Positions 13,260 through 25,941 of a DNA stretch of 64,000 nt are shown here, piece by piece. Each line of letters begins with the position of its first letter. The first letter of the stretch is position 1. The translations under genes were made by a program, and so were the position numbers. Below the pieces are notes generated by a model. The model made no database searches, was not told the origin of the DNA, and saw only the letters and a program-made list of their open reading frames with translations. Source of the stretch: Glycine soja (taxonomy: Eukaryota; Streptophyta; Magnoliopsida; Fabales; Fabaceae); NCBI RefSeq assembly GCF_004193775.1, contig NC_041008.1, positions 4,232,731 to 4,296,730 on the forward strand, read 5' to 3'.

Positions 13260-15869
13260 CTATATAGAAGAATAATAATAAATGATGTGCTTGGAACCAG
13301 TCTCAGGTCACAAAACAGTAGTAGTAGGAGTAGGAGGGGAGAGTGGTATGATATATATCCAAAGAGAGAGTAAAGAGGTAAGAAATGAAAGGTGGAAAGT
13401 TCTCAACTGGGGTTACAAGAGATATGCTAGAGATTGATATGTATTTGAAACAGTAGTGGGAAGAGTTGGTGAGTGTGTGAAGAGAGAGAGAGAGAGAGTG
13501 AGGGAGTTAGACTTAGTTGTCTGGTTTACAAGGTCCCAAGCATTATTGGCGGTGGCAGTTTTGTCCAACAGCGGGGACAGACAGTTGTGGGACTCTCCCC
13601 CATCTCTCTCTTCTCTCTCATGCGAGAGAAAAAGTACGGTAAAGCCAGGAAGGGTTTTATTAAAAAAAAAAATGGAAAGGAAGTAGCTCTGGCCTCTGGA
13701 AAGGGCTTCTGTGGATTGTGTGGTCTGCATGATGATGATGGAACATGTCCAATTTCCTATTCAGGCTAACATTAGTTACACATAAGAACAAAATCACATT
13801 ACATACGTAATATTTATTCTAATATTTTGTTATCCAAGTTAGTGTTAAATAAATAATACCTTTTTCATTTCAAATAATTGTTGCTAACGTCTGAATCAAC
13901 TTTCGAATTTTTGTTAGAACTTAGAAGTACTGTTTAATGTCTAACTTTTGTCTCAAATAAAATTGCTTTAGAAGAAAAAGATTGTGAGAAATAAAAAAAA
14001 AATATTGTTTTAATTTCATACAGATCGAGAAAAATTAGAAATTGACTAAAGAAAATAATAAATATAAAAAATAATTTTATTGTTAATATTACATTAAAAA
14101 TTAAAATAAAATTTGTTAGTGGCAAAAATTAACTAAATTGGAAAAAAAATTGTTATACAACAATTCTCATTAATTATTATGAGATGTATGCTAACATTGT
14201 TATCCAAGTTATTAAAAGGGCTGGACAATCAACATTACCTTGGTGTAATTGAAATTAGATCACATCTGCTAAAAATAATAGTTAGATTTTCAATAAAAAT
14301 TAGTTATTGAGGGATATATTTCACACCTAAAATATAATAATAAAAAAAGTGAAAGAATATGGAGACATACACAGCATATAGGTGACCATAATAATAAGTT
14401 GGGACCACTTAAATTATTGCACAAATCTAAATTATAAGTACTTTTATAAGTTTAATGATCTTACATTAATAATATAAAATATTTTTACAAGATCATCTAA
14501 TCATAATTCATTTGTTAATATATTTTTAAAGTAATTATTATATAAAATAATAATTTAACATAAAAAATCATATAAATAAAATTTATGATATATGTTAGAT
14601 TATAAATAAATAATGATATAAAAATTTTTATACTCTCAATTTATAACCTTTTTCTCATTTTTTATTCAATTGTAACTATTCAATTAGGCCCAAGAGAACA
14701 AGAGATCTTCCTAAAAAGAACTATTCATCAAGAAGAATTTTAGTTGTTCAAAAGGGAATCTGACAATGTTTGGAACAAATGAAAAATGGGAAACAAAAAG
14801 CACGGATAAAAAGTAATCCTTTTAACGCTTTGTTTATTTTTCATTTTTCAAAATCATAAATATCTTCTACTAAAGATAATTTTATTTAAATCATATAAAA
14901 TTATTATTAACCATCCTTCCAACCTTTCTTACACAATCAGGAAGAAAGACAATGTAAAAGAAAAACTTGTGAGACTCATTACTTTTTGGATCCTGTCAAT
15001 TTGGACGGAGACCGATTGAAACTTTTTTGTACTATTTAAAACATCAATTTACCTTTATTTTACACACCTCTATATTTATTTAAGAATTTTTATGTCATTG
15101 TAGATGCAAACTTTTTTTTTACACAAACAAAGAAAAGAATTTATAACTCTTTCTTTTTATTTTATTTCCAATCAAACAATCTAAAAATCATTTCAATCTT
15201 CCGTTCTTTTTTCTTGCTTTTTATTCACTTTCTTTCCTATACTTTCTTTTTGGAACCAGACAAAGGCTTAACTGCTTAAGCACAACCATAAAAGTATAAA
15301 AGTTAACTCCGAATTCTTAATCATTTATGTTAAATAATATGCTATTATTTTTTGTATATTAGTTCTTGAAGCCCATCGAGATTTCAATTATTTATGCATT
15401 GAGATTTCAATAATTTACGTAACAGTTTTCAGAGCATAACTTTATCCAGAGGACATGGCTTCTTTACCCCGTAGTAGTTCAAGTAGTCAATTTATACTGC
15501 GCATGGAGAGCTACCGTGCAAGTACGAAGGTAAAGCCTCTTTCTTGTTCATTAATTGTGCGACATGATAATACTGTCACTAACCTATATTCGGTTTTGAT
15601 GCACATTACGATTTCTGTTACTCGAACCAGATTGATTTATAAACCCTCTAGTTAAAACTTAAAAATATAATTATGTTGATAATTAACTAAGTTTACACGA
15701 GTTTCTTTATCGTTGTTTATCTCGTTCATTTTTTGAAGATAAAAATAAAATCACGGATAACTTGAGTTGTTTATAGACATTACCTTTTTTAGTTAAGAAA
15801 ATAACTGTTTTTTTATCCGTGTGATGTAACTTAAAAAATTACAATTTTTTTATTTAATATTTGTCATTA

Positions 15870-15924
<55 letters not shown>

Positions 15925-18900
15925 CTAACAATTATAAAGTTATCACGTGAAATTTTTTTAATTTTTATCATTTCATTTATGTCATCTATAAATTTTTTGA
16001 GTTTTACTTTTACGTATTTTAAATATTTCAATTTTCAAATTTTATTTTTTAACTAACCTTGAATTGTTTTATAATAAGAAAAAAATAAACAGGGAATTTA
16101 AATGTCATATGTAAAGCATTAAAAGAAAATAGAATTTACAAATAAGAGAAAAATAGTAATTAATGAATATAACATGAATACTTTTTTTATTTTCTTCCTA
16201 TTAAGGAGTTATATAATATATTTTTTTCTGATTTACTCTATTAAAATTAGTTCACTATTAGTTTCTCTTTTTAAATAAAAAATAATGAAAAATTAAAATG
16301 AAAATTTGAAAGGTTAGAAATATGAATAGTTAAAAACTAAATTTGCATTAAAATACAATTGACAAATCATTTGAAATATAGTTATATTTTAAAAAGTGAG
16401 TAAAACATTATTTTAGCCTGAAAATGAAGGAGTCGATGAAATTAATCTCTGAAAATTAATAGAAATGATCAAAGGGATCACCAAAAGTTTAATTTACCAA
16501 TAAAAGTGTTCTTTGTGTTTTTTTAATAAAAAAGTGGTCTTTGTGTTAATAGACATGAGTTGATAGTAAAAATGCTCACAAAAAAATTAAGTATTTGTTT
16601 TAGGGTATGATTAATCAGTATTTTTAAGATATTGGTTAAAGAATTAAAGTAAATATTTATTATATAAATCATAAGATAATATAATTTTTTTTATAAATAA
16701 ATTTTTTTTATCTCTTAATTAAAATATCTTTTTTAAGTTTTTAAAGCACTTGTTAACAATTCTCTATAAGAATTGTATTTGACAAATTAATCCTTTGATT
16801 TTACCCTTTCATTCTTTATGATTTCCTCCCTTGCCATTTCTCTCACTTATTACGTATATATCCTTTTTTTAATCTTTTATCACATCCTTCTTCTGGCTTT
16901 GTCTTTTCTTTGTTATCTCATTTTATTATCTAAGTTTCTCTTATTGGTTTGACATGACTAGTCATCCCCATAACTATATATATAAGAGAAATAAAGTTAA
17001 ATCCTAAAAATCAATTGAGATGAAGTGAAATTATATTATATATATATAAAAGTTACATCCTAGAAATGGAGACATGTGAAACTTTTTAACAGTACTCTTC
17101 CAAATGCTTGCTAAAATAGATGATACATACAAAGAGACATACTATACTGACCCTAAGAGGCTAATACCAAATTAAATTTCATCTTAAAACCTTTAAATAA
17201 AGTTTCCTAACAAATACTCCATATAAGATGTGCCTAAAAAATTAAGGCAAGTGTAACTTTGTAACACAGAGAGCCATAGGGCCTGGCCCGCGGCAGCTTT
17301 TGCCCTGAAATCTGAAAAAACTCTCATCATCTTCATTTCTATTGCATACAGCATACAGTTTCTAGTGAGCATTTTTGTATTTGGCTGCGTCTCAAGTCTA
17401 GAATAAGAGAGTTGGTTAAAAATCACTTTTCACAATTCACAAACGCGCCTACCGTCCTTGTTGTCTCATTTACATGTCAGGCCCTGCACCTGTTGTGTTT
17501 TTTGGTTCAAATAAATTGTTGTCAAAATTTGGACTGGGGCCCATGCCAGCAGCCAGGCTTTTTAGTTTAGCATTCAGCATGTCTTGATGTAGTTTTTGTG
17601 TGAACTTGTTTTAATGGAATCCCACTGTGTGGCCAGACTTCTAAGAATGTATTTGATTTTTCTTTATCATAAATTTCTAAACATGTGAATAGAAAAATAA
17701 CAATTACTTATTTCTTCAAAAATGAACATCAAATTCTTTTTAAACGAAAAAAATGAACACATACTTTAGTCCAAGATTCAGTTACAAGTTGTTCTGGTGA
17801 TAGTTAAGTTATCCTTGTGCCACTTTTCTTCCATTAATCATTAACATATTATAACAAAACAAGTGTTTTCATTCGTTTAATAAATGAGTTAGAATATGAT
17901 ATGAAAATGTAGTGTATTCTGTTATATGGGTGACGCCCAGTAAAACAGAGGAATGCTTTAGATAAATCTCAAAATAATGAAATTTCATTTCAATAATAGA
18001 ATAAAATAGATTGTTTGATTTTGTTTTATCTACGCCAACCAATTAATCACTAATAATTGGCATTGGGAAACATGTAGGACTACCTTATCATTTACATATG
18101 ATGCAAATCCTGCACTTATAATCACAACGTGGTTAAGTTTTCCCAGGTCCAACTTGAAACTTTACACTCTTGATAAGATAGAAAAAGTGTGGAGGGTAGC
18201 ACAGTAGATTTTGGATAACCTGGTATTAACCACGTATATGTCAAGTGAGGGAAATGGCACAGACCAATAGTAGGCCTCAAAGGATACACACATTATCTTG
18301 GTGTCTTGTGATTGTGAAGGCAATATCAAGATCCTGCCCAAAATCTCCAACTCAGTTTGCGTAGAGAGGCCAAATAAAGACAAAGCATGTGCATGGAAAA
18401 TCCAATGTATATCACGTTTCTTACTTGGATTGCTATCATGATGTCAAGCCAAGCCACTCACGCGGTTCACTGTTCCACAAGGTAGTATTCTGTTTCTGTC
18501 GTATAAGGCGATTTTCAGTTTCTTGTATTTCCCTCTCTTTAGGTAATACCCTCCTAGTCGTAGGCATTATCAGGATGCATAATTTGTCCAGATTTTACAA
18601 ATTCAACATTTCCTCATATATTCTAATTTCAGTGTGACTATTACACACCCAAAAAATGTTGACAGTATCAAAATAAAATTGTTTTTAGTTTTACATTGCT
18701 TATAAATCGAAACTAAGGTAGGTAGTTTATAAACAACTTTTTAATGACCTTAAACTATCGTTAAAGCGGATAATATATTAGATGTAGTGACCTTAAATGA
18801 TATAATGGACTTCAGATAATATACCATACGTATTACGTGTTTAGTCCATGTAAAGTGAGTAAATTTTGATTTTAGTTTTTTTTTTGTTAAAAAAGAAAGT

Positions 18901-21150
18901 TTTTTAGTTTTCATCTCTAAAATATGTGAAATTATTTTTTTCTTATGATTACGTGACACTTAATTATTTGCGTGTTTTAATAAAAACTCAAAATAGTCAT
19001 CCTAGATGGTATACTAATATTTTCAGTATCATGTCAACATATGATACCTCTAAAAATATTTCTAAATCTTAGAATAAATATTTCTTATCTATCTTAAAAT
19101 GAACAGGGAAAAAAATAGTAATTATAAATTTTGGAGGGACGGAAATCAAAGAAAAAAGTTTTAAGAAGTCAAATTTTGTTCATTTTAAACAAGTGATTTC
19201 AAATTTTGAGAAATGAAAAAAAAATACTTAGGAACTAAAATCAAAATTCACTTATTAGGGACTAAAATAGCCTTACTTATTTTCATTTTTTTATTTTATT
19301 TGATTAAAATCAACATGTATTATAATAATTACTTTAAAAATTATTCTAATTAGTTGATTTTTTTTTTACCGATTCCAATTAGATGATACTATAGAAATCT
19401 TTGTAAATAGGGTATTTTGATTACTTTGATAGAAGGAAAAAAAATTAAGTAGAACCACCATAATTAAAATTTGACTCTTTGGTGGAATCTTAAGATATTT
19501 TGTGAGAATCAAATTTTTTATTTGACAAAGGTTAGAATTTTGTTGGAAAGGACAATCAAGCTCATGACCTTTCTCTCTCTCATTTCTTTTTTTATCATCA
19601 AAATAGTCTTATAACTCTTAAGGAAATCAAACTTAAGTCTTCTCTCACAAACATAACATATGTTACCAATTCATCTATATCTATTGAATATCAGTCTTAG
19701 TAGAATCGGCAAAATGATCGATCTAAGCCAAATCGATTCATCGGGTCAAGAATGAAAGATGGATTTGACTGAGCCAATCCATATTTTATACGAGCTTCAT
19801 TTTTTGAAGTTCAACTAGACCTGTTGACCCATATTGACTCATCTTTTTTTTTTTTTTTTTGTCTAAATTTATATAAATTCAAAAAAAAAGAAAAAATTAA
19901 AAAATTATTCGGCCAAAATAAGTCCGATTAAATTCAAGCCTATATTTCTTAAGTCTAACTTAACCTGATTTTATTTGGATTAATATTTTCTTAATTCGAC
20001 TTAATGTGATCCGACAAGCTAACGGAGCAACCGATTGACCTCATCTATTTTATCAACTCTAAGCCTTAGTATATTATTCACTTTAAATGAGTAAAATCCT
20101 TATACATCATATTCCACTCGATCGATGCCAGAATCTTATCCTTTCTACACTGTATGAAGCAAATTGGATAACATCTGGGTCTTCATCTTCCTTGAACACA
20201 ACTTGATGTTCCATAATCAACCCATAAGCGGAGTAACTGATTGTCCCTATCTTTTAGGGAATAAATTAGCATTTTAATTTCCTACAAATGTAAAGTAAAT
20301 ACTATTATATATATGGGTGTGAAAACTAAAATTGCTTTATTATATTCTTTTAGTATTTCAAATTGAAACATCCAAAATCGTAATAAAATACTTACCTGTG
20401 TAGTTTTAAGTGAATCTTCACATGTTTAATTCACATTGACAAATTAGTTCTGAGTCTAAATTTAATTTTGAGTTAAATCAACCATAGATAACATTTTAAT
20501 CGAATAAAAAATATTGTGGGTTAGAATTATTCAAATAATAAATAACTTTTTTAAAAATAATTTTACAAAATACTCCTTCAAACACATTAAATTATTAATT
20601 GAGGGTATACTGTAGATGCCTTCGCTCTTGGGGCAGGAACAGTTTGGGGATGTTTTCCTTTGTCTGAACCCATAAGGACTCAATGTCCCGCACATGTGAC
20701 TACTCTTAGAATTACTCGTACATTTGTAGTCATCTCACTTATGGCATTTTTTTTATCGATAAAAATTAAAGATGAACTCACTCACTTTACGCAATCAATT
20801 AAGCTACACCCACTAAACCTCACTCACGGCATCTTATTACAGGTATAAATATAATATCTTGCATAGTAATTACACCCTTTCGAGTTTCAATAACAATCAT
20901 AGTAATTAGTAAGTATTCTCCAACTCTAGAACCGTGCAAAACTTACAATTCGTCTCTAGTCAGTACTACTCTCATTCAGAGTTTGAAAACTATTTTAACT
21001 CTTACACTGTCCAACGTTGACTTCAGAATCTTGTCGTTGTTCACCAAGGACACCACGGAAGGTGGAGAATGGGGACAGATTATGTAACTTGGTGATTCGT
21101 CAAAATAGAGTGTATTTGTTGGAATAGAACCTATGATCAATACAGAAAAA
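13260..21150. other. Intergenic DNA, no supported gene
   Basis: The first 500 bases are probably the bHLH promoter. The rest is AT-rich, with short frames that lack any recognisable product. Two patches of moderate GC (17200-17640 and 18100-18640) look less decayed, but I find no coding or RNA signature in them. Around 19690-20050 there is low-complexity repeat-like text of the 'cgggtcaa..gttgaccc' kind seen in old plant retroelement debris. Confidence 0.55.
15872..15918. repeat. (TA)n microsatellite
   Basis: 47 bases of uninterrupted alternating TA, the longest simple repeat in the window. Confidence 0.92.
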
Positions 21151-21251
21151 TTTCTTAGTGGTGGGAGATTTAAGGTAATATACATGAGATCATAGGTTTA
21201 AACCTCGGTATGACCATTAAACACACACAAAAAAATACAAAAAAATTTCTT
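21141..21251 (+). mobile_element. Short SINE with target-site duplication
   Basis: An insert of about 79 bases (21157-21235) is flanked by 16-base direct repeats, tacagaaaaatttctt at 21141-21156 and tacaaaaaaatttctt at 21236-21251, which differ at one position. The insert starts with a tRNA-like 'agtggtgggag', has a B-box-like 'ggtttaaacctc', and ends in an A-rich tail. This is the anatomy of a SINE copied by a LINE-type machinery. It sits in the region just downstream of the MTP1 gene. Confidence 0.7.
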
Positions 21252-21804
21252 TTCACATTTTGTCTTTGGTAACGTGTACAATCGGATAGCCAAACAAAGT
21301 CATGTTAAAAGAGTTTCGATCACCAATAGTTATAGCATCAACAAATTCAATTGATAGTACAGTAAAACAGACAGCTGAAAACCTTTACAATCTTGTGCTT
21401 GTGAAGCGCAAAACTTGTCGGTAATACACTCCAAAACACAATACAGTTGCTCATCTGGTTCGGAAGGGACCCTTTTGTATTTAACATCATTGATGCATTA
21501 AGGTGACCAAGGCAAACTTGTATTAGATTGTACCAAAAGAAGTTTTAAACGAATTAATAAAATTCCTATAAATCTGAAAGAAAAAAAAAAGCTGACTAGC
21601 AGTGAAGTATTTGACAATAATATCACAGATAATAAAAATTTGGCATGTAAATATTCAATGCTCATATCTGCACTCTTAAACTTCTAGATAGAAGAATATA
21701 AGAACATCGACAAATTTGAGTTCCAGAACAATTCCTCAAGTCCAACTAAATCCTTCCCCTCTAATCTTTACTACCAGAAAATAGTCAATTAAAGAAGAAA
21801 AATT

Positions 21805-23031
21805 CTAACGCTCTATCTGTATGGTGACATGGCTGATGTTATAAACCCTTTTGATATAGTCTATAACCTTGTCCAGCACCAAGTCTGCATCTGCTTCACG
21901 TCTGATCTTAACATGACATGCAAGCAAAACCTTTCCCACTGTAATGGCCCATATATGCAGTTCATGAACGGCCACTACATCTTCCATATCCAACAGCCCC
22001 CTTTCAAGCTTAGTAGCATCTATCTCACGAGGTGTGCTCTCCATCAGGACTTCCAAAATGTTTCGCAGCATGTTGATGGTTGTCCCCATAACAATTACTG
22101 AAAAGATTAGAGTGCAGATTAAATCAACAATTTGCCAACGAGGGTTATACCATATGACTGCTCCCCCAATCATTACCCCAATACTTTGGATAGAGTCCCC
22201 AAGAACATGGAGATAAGCCCCCTGTACATTTATGTTCCATTGCTTCTTCTTCTTAGTTCCACCTTTTGACTCACCAAGAAGCAGTTCAGTAACCTCTTTG
22301 TGAGCATGATGGTGCAAGTGATCTTCATCAGTATGATGGTGAGCATCTTTTGGATGGTTTTCATCATGATGGTGTGTGTGATGGTGCTGATCTTTGGTAT
22401 GCTTTGCATCACAATGGGTAGACATTGTAAATCCATGACTGTGGCCATGACCATCATGTCCGTGTCCGTGACTGTGACCAGCATGTCTGTGGCCATGATC
22501 ATGACCCAATAACAATGCCATGACGATATTAACCACAAGACCAAATGCAGAAACTAAAAACATTAAAAAACCATCCACATTTTTAGGACCAGCAATGATT
22601 CTATCAATGGCTTCATATACCAGAATCCCAGCAAGCAACCATATCATTTGAATAGAAACCAAAGCACCAAGAATCTCTATTCGGAAAAATCCATATGACT
22701 GGCGAGGTGTAGCTTCCCATCCAGCAGCCCATAATGAAAATAAGGAGATGGCAAAGGATGCAACATCTGAAAGCAAATGAGCTGCATCAGTCAATATAGC
22801 AAGACTGTTAGCTTTGATGCCACCAACCACTTCAACAGTCATGAAAATAACACAAAGGACCACTGCCATGAAAAGCTTTCGCATAGAAGTTGATCTTTCT
22901 TCAGAATCCTTAGAGATGGATCCAGCATCTGCAAACCCACACGGTGCTTCCCCACAAATCTTCCTTCCACCATCAGGAAAATCACCACTGATCTCAATAA
23001 CTTGTGTATGCTGAGAGCTTTGTGCTTCCAT
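21805..23031 (-). CDS. MTP1: Vacuolar zinc transporter, MTP1/ZAT type cation diffusion facilitator
   Basis: An intronless 408-residue reading frame from the ATG at 23031. It is a cation diffusion facilitator: six membrane segments can be picked out, and the two zinc-site signatures are intact, HLLSD at residues 85-89 in segment 2 and HVLGD at 275-279 in segment 5. Between segments 4 and 5 (about residues 177-246) is the long histidine-rich cytosolic loop that defines the plant MTP1 group and tunes zinc selectivity. In plants this protein exchanges protons for zinc at the vacuolar membrane and gives zinc tolerance; that role is carried over from the family. The base just before the ATG ends a TTGTAG acceptor, so an intron interrupts the 5' UTR (separate entry). 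The name rests on motif content and near full-length recall of the family; MTP1 versus a close paralogue cannot be told from sequence alone. Confidence 0.95.
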   Translation of the reverse strand: MEAQSSQHTQVIEISGDFPDGGRKICGEAPCGFADAGSISKDSEERSTSMRKLFMAVVLCVIFMTVEVVGGIKANSLAILTDAAHLLSDVASFAISLFSLWAAGWEATPRQSYGFFRIEILGALVSIQMIWLLAGILVYEAIDRIIAGPKNVDGFLMFLVSAFGLVVNIVMALLLGHDHGHRHAGHSHGHGHDGHGHSHGFTMSTHCDAKHTKDQHHHTHHHDENHPKDAHHHTDEDHLHHHAHKEVTELLLGESKGGTKKKKQWNINVQGAYLHVLGDSIQSIGVMIGGAVIWYNPRWQIVDLICTLIFSVIVMGTTINMLRNILEVLMESTPREIDATKLERGLLDMEDVVAVHELHIWAITVGKVLLACHVKIRREADADLVLDKVIDYIKRVYNISHVTIQIER

Positions 23032-25941
23032 CTACAATATATACAAAAATGTAACATTTCTTGAGTTAGAGAAAAACCATAAACTCTTCCTAGCATTAAA
23101 CAGAAACAAGAATTATATCAGCCATCAATAACTTTTTACAGCATATCTGGGACAATTTGATCCCACAGGACACTGCTCCAGAAGTAGAACAAGTAATTAA
23201 AAGAAATCAGGCCAAAAAGTAAGGTTTGATATGAGCAGATGTATTATCCAATTGTACATCTAAGCCCTATATTAGTTGCAATGGTGTTATAAATCAAGTG
23301 GAGCTCTCAATGACATTCGTTAATATTTGGCTAACATGGTTCTTTAAATCAATAGCCCATATCTATGTGTCTGTGCTTAGCCTTAATTAATAGGCAACAA
23401 TTTGAGTAATCTCATGAAAATCAAAGTCAAATAAAACCCTTTTTGTATGAAAGAATAGTATGTAATTTTTTTCAGTTAAAAGAGTTAGATACAATCTCAT
23501 ACAGGCTGAGCCGAATGAGTAACATTGTAGCACAACTATTACTAGACTAACAGATGATAATTGAAAGCAGTAGCAAAATAAGTAGACCTCAAGCAATAGT
23601 GCTTAAACAATTGAGTTATGCTATATCCTCCCAACACATCCTTCTACAAACCCACCTAATACTACCTTATAAATAAAGTACTAAATGAAAAATAAAAATA
23701 TTTAATATTTTGGAAACATAAAAGCATTTAATATCTTCTTGATTAGAATGATTGTTAGGTTTTCACCAAATAAAAGGATTGTTTGGTTTTCACCAAAAAA
23801 AAAAAGGATTGTTAGGTTTTCACCCAAAAAAAAAGGACTGTTAGGAAGGGTACATACGAGGATTTAGAAATATTCAAAACAATATATATGTCAAATCACT
23901 TCACAGCAGGGAAAAGTGGAAAACATTATTCACAAGACAGAAAAGAAACAATAAGAAACCGAAGGACAACATTGCAATCTACATATATAAATATTCCTTT
24001 GGACTATGAATAGAACAAAAAAAAACAAAGATATATTCTTTTTGCATTTGAAAGATACTTGTGTCTCTATGCTCAACTACAGGCAATAGAACCTAAACAT
24101 CAAAACCATGGTTCAAAGTAAATTGATAAGAACCTCGGGAGAACTACACCACAAAAAGTTAGTTGTTGGTGTTAGAGAGACCTAGACCTTATAAACCCCA
24201 CACTAAAACCCCATACTTCAAATGGGGGTTTTGGATGCCAAACACAAGAATGGAATTGCATATAGAAGCCACGGAGAAGACATTAGAAATGGAGAATGGA
24301 GGCACAGGAAGAGAGTGTGAGGCCTAGGATCTACAGGTCAGGAAGATAGAGAAAGTTCAATGAGATACTGGGGATTCTGTTATGCTGCAACAGTCAGGTT
24401 TCAGATCTGCCTAAAATCAGTTGGGAGGAGGCAAAGAAGGATTGAATGAAGGGGATGCTTCAAGAAAAAACAACAGAGACAGCACAGAACCATTATTCAG
24501 ATGAACAGTGGAGAAGATTGGAAATTCTGATTTTCTCAGGTGATGAAGCTTAAGAACAAAGGAAGTCCTTCTAAACCTGAGGTGAGAAAATGAGTATAAT
24601 GAAATTCCTACTAAAGAAAGATACATTAGGAATTGATCAGAACATAACTAATAATCCATCAAATCCGAAAGCCTAGGAAAGCCTGGTTGAAACAACAATC
24701 CCAGCTAAAATACTTATAAAAGTAACAGCTTTATGATGTAACGATCCATTGATTAATGCATTGATATGCATCAGAAAATTAACCAATCACTGGGCTGTTG
24801 ATGCCTGACAATAATTACAACAATATGATTAACTAATGAATTTACACAACTAATATATATTATATATATAGAGAGAGAGTTTCTTTATAATTCCATAACT
24901 GAAACACGATAATCTCACTATGAATGACTAATTTAAATGAACTAACACGTAAAACGGATTTAAAACCCAGGTCTGAAGAATTCATTTACAAAACAAATAA
25001 TTAAATGCAAACAACTTGTAACTTGCAAGTAAAGAGCAGAATTATACTAATGTTTTCCAAAACAAAGAAACTCAGAAAGAAAAAAAACTTCAAATGAGAT
25101 GAGCTTTACTTCAAGCAGATATCAGTGATATTTTAATAATTGACAGGCCCTAACCAAGGTTCACATTCACACTCCAAGTAAGGATTGGACAAATAGTTTC
25201 ACAAATGAAGGAAAATGCATACGCATCAGTCACAAACATGAGTTCCTTTTCAACGAATTATTCAATATTCAAAAAAATATGGAACAAAGACACAAAGTAA
25301 CCACAAGTTCAACAAGGTCAACTAATCACCACTATACTCCAAAATTGAAATTAAAATATAACATGAACCTACACGGAGACCTCCTTGCACAATATAAAGA
25401 ATATTAACAAGTTTTAGAGAAAAAAAAGAAAACAACCTAACAACTTGACTTCTTAGAATCCTAGAAGCACAAAAATAAAAATAAAAAAAATTGCAAAATA
25501 ATCAAGTCAGCTGCAGAGAGCAAGACTATTATTAAGTGGAGAATGTCATAAGTCAACACAAGAACAGTGAACTCAGCCGCCAGGAGCTGAATATAGCTAT
25601 ATAAACATAAACTAGTCTTTTGCCCGTGCGACGCCCGGGCCAAAAAAATATGAAGCATTCAATTGATTAGGTGACTGAATCTCCTGCACACACATCATGT
25701 TCTGACACAGAATAGAACCTTCTAGGAACCTAACAAACAAAAAAATTGCAAAAGCAAAACAACAACGAGGGTTCACCTAAACCAGATTAAAAACTAATAC
25801 CAAAAGATTATGAAACAATAATTTCACACCAAAGAAAGGAACGATCCAGCAATCGACACAGCCTCAAAATCATAAACAGGGTGAAACGAGAAAAACGTGT
25901 TTGCTGGTTATCTAGCCGCGAAAAATGCTAGTATGACTCAC
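23032..25941 (-). other. Probable 5'-UTR intron of the MTP1 gene
   Basis: On the minus strand the sequence ATATTGTAG immediately precedes the ATG at 23031, a clean 3' splice site. A good donor, CCAA|GTGAGTC, occurs at 25941-25940, next to a GC-richer segment (about 25942-26130) that would be the noncoding first exon. MTP1 genes elsewhere commonly have a 5'-leader intron. The intron would be about 2.9 kb and contains a Helitron-like end. The donor choice is inference. Confidence 0.5.
25612..25640 (-). mobile_element. Helitron-type 3' terminus
   Basis: On the minus strand a GC-rich near-palindrome (25640-25622, GCCCGGGC-GTC-GCACGGGC, 7 of 8 pairs) is followed six bases later by CTAG and then T. 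Helitrons end in a short hairpin, then CTRR, and insert in front of T. The 5' end (a TC preceded by A, at a higher coordinate) was not found. Confidence 0.5.

Noticed and set aside
22034..22544. Open frames overlapping the MTP1 coding region, including Met/Val-rich proteins
   Set aside because: They are shadows of the histidine-rich loop: CAT/CAC codons read in other frames or antisense give Met, Val and Ile runs. MTP1 itself explains the region.
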